This document shows, in pieces, positions 22,734-28,124 of a stretch of DNA of 28,124 bases (its first letter is position 1; each line of letters opens with the position of its first letter). Origin of the DNA: Phoronis australis (lineage: Eukaryota > Phoronida > Phoronidae); contig NMRA01000367.1 in assembly GCA_002633005.1 (NCBI GenBank), forward strand, positions 3,305 through 31,428, in the 5' to 3' direction. The position numbers were made by a program, and so were the translations under genes. The notes beneath the pieces were generated by a model. It had not been told where the DNA came from. It did not search any database and saw nothing but the letters and a program-made list of their open reading frames with translations.

Positions 22734-22797
22734 CAGCAAGGAATAGTATGATACCAATCATATGACAGCAAGGAATAGTGTGAGACCAATCATGTGA
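22734..22797. repeat. 32-bp tandem duplication
   Basis: CAGCAAGGAATAGTATGATA and CAGCAAGGAATAGTGTGAGA each begin a 32-bp unit ending CCAATCAT(A/G)TGA. A third unit starts (CAG) but diverges. Confidence 0.8.
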
Positions 22798-22848
22798 CAG
22801 TAAAAGGCCGAGTTCGATTTTCATTAACAGCCAGCTATACAGGGCGAA

Positions 22849-23316
22849 ATGCAGCGGTCTGCAAACTATCAAGCTTATGTTAATAATGTCAAACCAGAGC
22901 TTAGTTCATGGACCGAGAGTCGGCCGAACCCCTTTGGCACTGTGATCAAAAATCTTCGTGGTAAAGAGAAAAGATTTTTAAAAGGCATTGTTTTAAATTC
23001 TGCAAACGGAAAGACTGTATATTTACAGACCATGTCCTGGAAAATATGGAAACCTTGAGAGATTGATGCATCATTTTTGCACGAACACAAAAATTTGGTG
23101 GTTCTGGGCCAAGACCGCAAATTAGCTGTCGACCCGGCGTCGGTCAGGTGTGAAACATTGTTCAGCGTCAAAATAAACAACAATCTGAGTAAAGAATATA
23201 TAAGCTATCCTAAATCAAAGATTAAGTTTTTACATGTGGGAGGTTTCAAGCAACTTTTATCTGATTACAAGCTTCATGTGAATGTATACACCTTATTCAC
23301 GCAGTCGCCATTTTAA
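22849..23316 (+). other. Two adjoining unrecognised open frames
   Basis: The first frame (22849-23058, ATG start) includes NVKPELSSWTESRPNPFG and stops with TGA. A second frame (about 23077-23316) includes HEHKNLVVLGQDRKLAVD and ends inside the left arm of the foldback element. A single shift would join them. I recognise neither; they may be remnants of a mobile element or chance frames. Confidence 0.2.
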
Positions 23317-23473
23317 AAGTGAGCCTCTTTTTAGGTTTTAAAGACAATGCATTCAGCGCTTAATCACAGCGCAAAGCGTGATTTTTCGCGTGCCTCGTTA
23401 TATTTATGTCTCAACTGCATTTTTCAACCTAAAAAGAGGCCTCGCTGCTAAAATGGCGACTGCGTGAATAAGG
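23291..23473. mobile_element. Foldback / MITE-like element with long terminal inverted repeats
   Basis: The left arm begins CCTTATTCACGCAGTCGCCA and the right arm ends TGGCGACTGCGTGAATAAGG. The outer 24 bp are exact reverse complements, and pairing resumes further in (GCCTCTTTTTAGGTT with AACCTAAAAAGAGGC) after a short mismatched part. Each arm is about 47 bp, with an interior of about 90 bp. There is no coding capacity and no clear target-site duplication. Confidence 0.8.
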
Positions 23474-23537
23474 TCTCTAGGCAACAAGCGAGATCTGTTC
23501 TACTTTCAAGAATGTTAATTCACATCCATAAATCAAC

Positions 23538-23690
23538 CGGCCTTGCCTTGTTTTCGTGCTGTGATCCACACCGGCTCGCCCTGCGTCCACCATTTGGGAT
23601 CGGTAGAACCTTTACCCATGCTGAACTTTTCACCGATGTCCGGGTCGTAGAACCTGTTGCCAACAATTCCGTGGCTTTCTTCGTATAGGC
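23538..23690 (-). CDS. ENPP4/5-like: ENPP4/5-like phosphodiesterase, internal exon (first one visible)
   Basis: This exon encodes about 51 residues starting GLYEESHGIVGNRFYDPD and ending WITARKQGKA. It matches the segment just after the nucleophile in the alkaline-phosphatase-fold ENPP family, where 'TGL.EE.HGIV.N..YDP' is typical. On the minus strand the acceptor is TGCAG before GCCTATACG, and the donor is GCCG followed by GTTGAT. Both splits are phase 1, so the last G joins GT of the next exon to make Gly. The length (153 nt) fits the phases. The preceding exon should carry the signal peptide, the first metal-binding Asp and the catalytic Thr (usual context F-P-N-H-Y). I could not find it upstream within the window. 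Naming to ENPP4 versus ENPP5 is inference. Confidence 0.9.
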
Positions 23691-24058
23691 CTGCATTAAA
23701 CGATAATTTGCAACTCCCCTGAGTCAAATGTTATTGTAATATATACCTGTATTGGATTCTTGGGTTAACTCGCGTAATGATTCAGGGGCGCGTTTTGTCA
23801 AAGGTCTCGTCCGGTCACAGGGAGTTTATTAAAATGGGCGCATTGCTTACTACACCGTGTGATCTACACTTCAGAAGACGTTGATTTGCCCCATATATCT
23901 TAGACCAAATATAGTGGCGTATCTACGATATTATAAAGGGATACTCAACGTTTTGTCTCGTATGCAATCGCTCAAAGAGCGTGGATTTTGGAGAATAATC
24001 ACCACTCTGGCTCTAGATAACGGGGGATAACGACTTTGCCATGTAATAATGTATATGT

Positions 24059-24537
24059 ATGGCTCAAAAAGCTGGCCATCATAGTAGTTTGAGATCCTCC
24101 ACCCCATATGCAATTCCTCCGTCGTTCAGTCAGGCATTCAGAAGGTCTACAGTTATAATGTTCATCAACAACTGGGATTCTCTTCCATTCTCTGTTAAGG
24201 AAAGCAACTGTTTTATGAGTATAAAAATAATTTTAGAACTGTTTTTCATAATTTTGATAACTCAATAGCCCTCACTCAATTCTCCCTTCCCGGCGAAAAC
24301 GAAATAGCATTGTACAGATCAAGATGCGGTCTTTTCCTCAACTCCGACAAGTTGAGGCACTACTTTAGTAATGTCTCTCCAAACTGTAAATGTGGTGACC
24401 ATCAATCGTATCCTCATGATTTCTTCAAATGTCCCCTCATCGAATACCTGAGAGACTCACTCTTTCGGTACGTGTATCAGTTGCGGTGTTTTCTTTATAT
24501 CCTCATTTTATTTACAAATTGTTTCTTTTCCTGATTA
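24059..24537 (+). pseudogene. 3' end of a non-LTR retrotransposon reverse-transcriptase ORF
   Basis: The first part encodes SSLRSSTPYAIPPSF...STVIMFINNWDSLPFSVKES, matching the 'R.ST......F.......WN.LP..v' stretch found after the reverse-transcriptase domain in Jockey/CR1-like elements. After a frameshift near 24210 it continues with ALYRSRCGLFLNSDKLRHYF. It then has C-x-C-G-x(6)-H-x(4)-C (NCKCGDHQSYPHDFFKCP), the terminal zinc-knuckle-like motif of such ORFs, and stops near 24534. Only this tail is present; the catalytic part and endonuclease are absent, so it is a 5'-truncated dead copy. The clade assignment is tentative. Confidence 0.7.
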
Positions 24538-25123
24538 TACTTGTACACACAGTTCTCCAGAAAGTCACGAGGTGGCGCTTGCTACAAATTAAACATTCAC
24601 GGTTTTAATTAGATGTAGCATCTTTAATTAATAAACTCAACATTTCTTCACGGTTTCGCTGCATCATTTTGCGGCCACCACGGGAGCAGGGCCTAAATTC
24701 GTCTATGGACTCTGATGTTACATATTGCCCTAATAACATGTGTTCAAGACGATTCATGAAGATGCGATGAGTAAACTAAGTTATTTTGCTACTCTTAATG
24801 GGGAACTAACTGCAGGCGATAGACGAAGTTCACTTTCACCTACCGATTACGAAACGTGATGGAACGAAATTATACATGTAGGGCCTATGTTGAGCTTAGT
24901 CAGTACCGGGGGTTTTCCGTGGACAAGCTCACCCGATGAAACGCCCATGGGCGTTTAATTGGTTTTGCAACTTGTCATGTCAAGTGTCCAAATTCAGTTT
25001 TGTGGAGCATTTATCATTTATAAAAACGAACAAAGTCTTGCTTAACTTCATTGATTAACATAAAATATTTTAAAACAGTTTTAAGTAAAAAATCAGTCAT
25101 TAAACCCCTTAATCAACGTGTAT

Positions 25124-25553
25124 TCAGTCCATGTCAATGTTTTCGTCCAGCTCCTCCTCTGAATTTCTTTCCTCCTCCGAGTCGCTGAAGGGATTCCACT
25201 ACTTGCCGGATATCCGCGTTGTACCACATGTGTTCGAGAATCCGGGCGTTGATGAATTCGGTAGAGACCATTTGCCCATCAGCAGCTATGCCGCAACATC
25301 CAAACGCTCTGATAATAATGATGTCCTGCGAGATTTGCCGCATGGCTGAAGATACAAATTCCAGGAGTTTTTCGTAGGATAGGCGGCGGCGATACCCTTT
25401 CGGGGGTATATTCTTTCTCGCCGTTTTCAAGCCAATACTGATACTGCTCTTGTAACCTAGCTTTGAACGGAGCGTTAACAGAAACATCAAGTGGCCGATG
25501 GAAATAGGTAAATCAGGACGGAATTATCTTCACGCCAATATTCAATTTTCGAA
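25124..25553 (-). pseudogene. C-terminal part of a pogo/Tigger-like DDE_1 transposase
   Basis: Reading the minus strand: KLNIGVKIIPS, a TGA, FTYFH, then RPLDVSVNAPFKARLQEQYQ. This matches the 'iiPgglT..lQPLDVsvN.pFK' end of DDE_1 (pogo/Tigger/Jerky) transposases. After a frameshift near 25400 it continues KGYRRRLSYEKLLEFVSSAM, then FGCCGIAADGQ and ARILEHMW. A second frameshift near 25220 leads to the acidic tail NPFSDSEEERNSEEELDEN and a stop at 25124-25126. At least one nonsense and two frameshifts are visible. The helix-turn-helix and most of the catalytic domain are missing. Confidence 0.8.
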
Positions 25554-25666
25554 ACTCTGTGGATACAGTTTATACACAGTGGCTCCGGTGTGCGTTCATT
25601 AGCTAAGTGGATTTGTCAGTGTTGAAATGAGGACTTCGCCTCATCATTACTGTCTGTATGTAGTGC

Positions 25667-25970
25667 ATCATAAGCGACTCGGCGTTCATGGATCCCTACC
25701 TGGACTTCAATGTTGTTGGGTACACGCTTGACAGTAGTCAAAGACGGACTTACGGTTGGACACATACCAAAAGAAATGGCCCGAATTTGTTATTTTTTAT
25801 GTTCACAATACGAGGTGGGAGTATTCAAGCCGAAGTTTATAGATTTTCTGCTGACAGAGCTTGGGTGCGATCATCTTTTCCACAAGGAGGTCTGGAAGTG
25901 TCATGCACATTAATTTTCTTGTCTCGCTGGGCATTGCAAAAATTGATAAGCTGCTACACAATTACGTTGT
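25667..25970 (+). pseudogene. HIRAN-like domain fragment inside the pogo-like element
   Basis: Two overlapping plus-strand frames together show DSAFMDPYLDF, then VGHIPKEMARICYF, then RGGSIQAEVYRFSADRA, then QGGLEVSCTLIF. This order fits the 'N..D.yAV.V......vGhiPreis....F....GG.i...v.g......GLEiPC.l.f' pattern of HIRAN-type domains, which in Rad5/HLTF bind DNA ends. Frames change between blocks, so the copy is broken. It lies opposite in direction to the transposase remnant. Confidence 0.5.
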
Positions 25971-26219
25971 TAACAGGTATCAACGTATTCACAACATTTC
26001 TTAAAAGGACTACCAATCCACCCTGAAGGGCTGTTTGACTTACACAAATACATATCGCGCTTTATGCTGGTGTTCACGTAGCCAAAATTATGATTTTCCG
26101 TTTACGCGCCTCCCTTTTCCGAATAAACGCCCGGGCGTTTATTGGTGTTACTAAAATGCCTGAAAATTTTCATTTTCTGAATGCACACCCGGGGCTTATC
26201 TACGGGAAACCCCGGTAGT

Positions 26220-27440
26220 AATAACAAACCGTAGGTTGTTTTGAGTAAAAGGGACGATTTGACACCAATTTCATAACGATAAGTGGTTTTAAAACAAATG
26301 TTTATTTTGTGATGGAAGGTCATTTTATAGAAAAATATAGATTTAAGAAACGTGAGAGAAGGGTTCCGATAGGACCAACCAGACAAAGTGTAAACTTTTG
26401 ATAGTTTTGTGGGCCTGGTACTGAGTTACTGAGTTCTGCGCTGTGAAGGACAACAGCCGTCAAGGACTATGAACGACAAGTCTTCAAGTAGTTCGTGAAA
26501 AACAAATTTAGTAAAAAATGCACGCGTAAATACATCGGCATCTCCCGGTTTACGGTCTGTCAGTAAAGACATTTTGTGTGTGTTGAGTACCAGTGAAGAC
26601 GTTATTACAAGACGAATGCTTGGTTAAATTGGATATTTTTTCATAGTTACATGTAAGGTGTTCGTAACGAAGAGCAAGTCATAACTGGAGAATGGTATTT
26701 CAACTATATGAAAGACGACAGTTCGATCAGGATCAGTGACTTTTGTTTCCTTGCGGACATGTATTTCAAAACTTTGTATATGCAATCTCTCGAAATTCAC
26801 TTATTGAATGGAAACAGAATTGTATTGCCTAGTTTAACATTCCAATCTAACCCCCTAATGACTGCAATGACCTCCATTTTGCAATGGTACGCTTCTTAGG
26901 ACGCGAAACACTCGCCTTTGACTCCCGTGATTTTGCCTGGCCTTGCATGATCGTATATATTATGAGTCACGATCTGCAACTTAAATATGTTCTTTATCTA
27001 CAAGCACGCAACTCATTTGAGAATCTTTCTGTCACAGATGCTCTTAAGCCAAAATGACGCGTGGTTTTCACTTTAATGTGCTAAATCTATTGCCATTTTT
27101 GGTTGGTTTTGAATTGTTTATAGATGATTGAGACTGATACACTAACGCAAACTGTTTGATTATTTTCAACAAACACGTCTATATTCATTTTTAATCGTCA
27201 CAATAAATTTTGACAAACAGTGGGCCGATCTTACGGCTATTGCTAATCAATGTTCATCAAAAAGAGTGTCACGTGACTATAGTTCCAAAAAGACCAAGAA
27301 AGGGCGGGAATTGAAATGTTTGACGATCGATCGTGAATATAAGTAACTCGTTGTCAGTGAACTTATAAGCGATCCAACAAAAACCTTGCAAGTTCACTGC
27401 CACTTTTGACGTCTCTTTTCTCTTGCGCATAGCCGATTCG
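26220..27440. other. Unique intergenic stretch
   Basis: No gene recognised. A 63-codon plus-strand open frame at 26708-26899 shows no family resemblance. TCACGTGA (27270-27277) is an E-box-type palindrome upstream of the promoter-like region. Confidence 0.6.
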
Positions 27441-27457
27441 ACTTTTCGATCTGCGGT

Positions 27458-27530
27458 CCAATGGGGCTATTCGGAGAATTCTCCTCGCGGTGTCGCTGCT
27501 GTACTAGTGGTGATTGAATTGCGCATGCGT
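27458..27530 (+). promoter_or_regulatory. Promoter-like region (CCAAT box, NRF1-like site)
   Basis: A CCAAT box at 27458-27462 and GCGCATGCGT at 27521-27530, which resembles the NRF1 palindrome, lie 30 to 100 bases before the ATG at 27561. CAATGGGGCTATTCGG and GTACTAGTGGTGAT also occur, in inverted orientation, at the right end of blocks E1 and E2. Function is inferred only from motifs and position. Confidence 0.4.
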
Positions 27531-27560
27531 GGCTGTCTGCATGTAAACAACTGGTAAAAG

Positions 27561-27635
27561 ATGGAATTTCTATCAAAATACGTCGTCGCGCTAAGCCTTA
27601 TTACTGCTAATTTCCCTGGTGCAAATCTTCGACAG
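27561..27635 (+). CDS. Putative signal-peptide exon of an unrecognised secreted protein
   Basis: The ATG opens MEFLSKYVVALSLITANFPG followed by ANLRQ: a short start, a hydrophobic core (YVVALSLITA) and a plausible cleavage site, a good signal peptide. CAG|GTGGCT at 27633-27640 could be a donor, so I end the exon at 27635. Without splicing the frame stops with TAA at 27660-27662, while a different frame continues with the exon-like protein below. Either there is an intron or a one-base frameshift separates the two. I do not recognise the family. Confidence 0.4.
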
Positions 27636-27644
27636 GTGGCTACA

Positions 27645-27788
27645 AATTCCCAAAAGACCTAAGGTTAATATATTCGTGGACAATTGCGGTCAACAGGGTC
27701 AACTAACTGACAAAAAGTATGTGGATGCTGAAGCACTGCGTGTGCTCCATGACTATGCAGTTCCATTCGGAGACTACACAACATTACT
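27645..27788 (+). CDS. Exon-like segment of an unrecognised protein
   Basis: The frame reads PKVNIFVDNCGQQGQLTDKK, then YVDAEALRVLHDYAVPFG and DYTTLLG, followed by the strong donor G|GTAAGTTT. Its last third is duplicated at 17359-17426 with few amino-acid changes (FGDYTTLLG versus FGEYTTLLG). It lies one frame off the signal-peptide ORF just upstream. Its left boundary is uncertain; I start where the two frames could have been joined. Confidence 0.4.
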
Positions 27789-28124
27789 TGGTAAGTTTTT
27801 AGCAATCAGTTTCTATCAACATCGTTCGGTGATGCTATCCCCACCAGTTACCCCACTGAAGAACAGGTTTATTGAGAGGAACTAAGTGTTTCTTTTTGGA
27901 AACTCACGCGATGCCGGGTAGGCTAGCACCACGTATTCATATTGTCCTGGGTGGGAGTGCTCCCAAAATAAGAGGTGTATAGTACGTGATGCACAGAAGT
28001 CAAGAGTGACTTCTTCACAGCAGTTTCTCTTCAAAACTATGCTGTTTCCAATAAAATTCTCTAGATGAGTGTGTTTCCTTATTTTATCGTGGACCCCACC
28101 CCCAGGACCACCAGCTCAGTTATC
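27725..28124. repeat. Duplicated block D, copy 2
   Basis: Counterpart of 17359-17756; it continues to the last base of the window, so the right end of the duplicated unit is not seen. Copy 2 is linked to the promoter-like region and is the better candidate for the source copy. Confidence 0.88.

Larger units (their letters stand above)
21810..23537. other. ENPP intron between exons 2 and 3
   Basis: Holds a 33-bp tandem repeat (22321-22402), a 32-bp tandem repeat (22734-22797), two unrecognised plus-strand open frames (22849-23316) and the foldback element (23291-23473). Confidence 0.75.
24902..26219. mobile_element. pogo-like DNA transposon remnant
   Basis: The left end reads AGTACCGGGGGTTTTCCGTG. 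The right end, reversed, reads ACTACCGGGGTTTCCCGTAG and continues GATAAGCCCCGGGTG against GACAAGCTCACCCGA, forming an imperfect terminal inverted repeat. Both subterminal regions hold perfect palindromes built on AAACGCCC..GGGCGTTT (24939-24956 and 26122-26143). Inside are the end of a DDE_1 transposase on the minus strand and a HIRAN-like fragment on the plus strand. The exact outermost bases and a TA target duplication are not certain. Confidence 0.65.

Noticed and set aside
23740-23800. Possible missing ENPP nucleophile exon just upstream of exon 2
   Set aside because: A few codons can be read as NHYAS in one frame, but a stop follows, the frame does not connect, and the intervening intron would be only about 58 bases.
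1-28124. CRISPR arrays, bacterial operons, prophage or rRNA genes
   Set aside because: No regularly spaced short repeats, no ribosome-binding-site-led gene strings and no rRNA-like sequence; the window is animal genomic DNA.

Overview
This is eukaryotic DNA, most likely from a marine invertebrate animal. The best gene is split into exons by phase-matched GT-AG introns, base composition is AT-rich, most of the window is intronic or intergenic, and it is full of transposon debris of kinds common in such genomes (pogo-like, non-LTR and hAT-like remnants, foldbacks, a tRNA-like SINE head). I cannot name the species.

The one well-supported gene is a minus-strand ectonucleotide pyrophosphatase/phosphodiesterase of the ENPP4/ENPP5 type. 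Four coding exons run right to left: 23690-23538, 21809-21617, 13179-12774 and 11516-11178. All splice phases match, and the D-x-x-G-H, S-D-H-G-M and G-G-H-G-Y-D-N metal-site motifs appear in the right order. The N-terminal exon(s), which should carry the signal peptide, the first metal-binding Asp and the nucleophilic Thr, were not found here. A second, apparently identical terminal exon lies at 9284-8946.

The rest is dominated by large within-window duplications: E (1-1154 and 19443-20587), A (1152-3713 and 4704-7385), B (7560-9769 and 9771-12001), C (16913-17357 and 20584-21028) and D (17359-17756 and 27725-28124). Two of the three single N bases (9770, 17358) sit exactly at duplication boundaries. 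The repeat next to each appears free of differences over about 911 and 445 bp. Part of the duplication may therefore be an assembly artefact (unmerged haplotypes or contig ends), while the more diverged A, D and E copies look like genuine older duplications.

Left to right: E1, then A1 (possible exon, stretch of short repeats, small hAT-like element); a satellite-like spacer; A2; B1 and B2 in tandem, each with a tRNA-like SINE head, a short inverted repeat and the ENPP last exon; ENPP exon 4; a large intron holding a degenerate multi-domain transposon-type gene (14568-16870) and repeats C1, D1, E2 and C2; ENPP exons 3 and 2; a foldback element; a non-LTR reverse-transcriptase tail (24059-24537); a pogo-like DNA transposon (about 24902-26219) carrying an opposed HIRAN-like fragment; and finally a plus-strand promoter-like region with a signal-peptide ORF at 27561, followed by D2. 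Apart from the ENPP exons, most protein-like stretches are broken or single exons of unknown genes.
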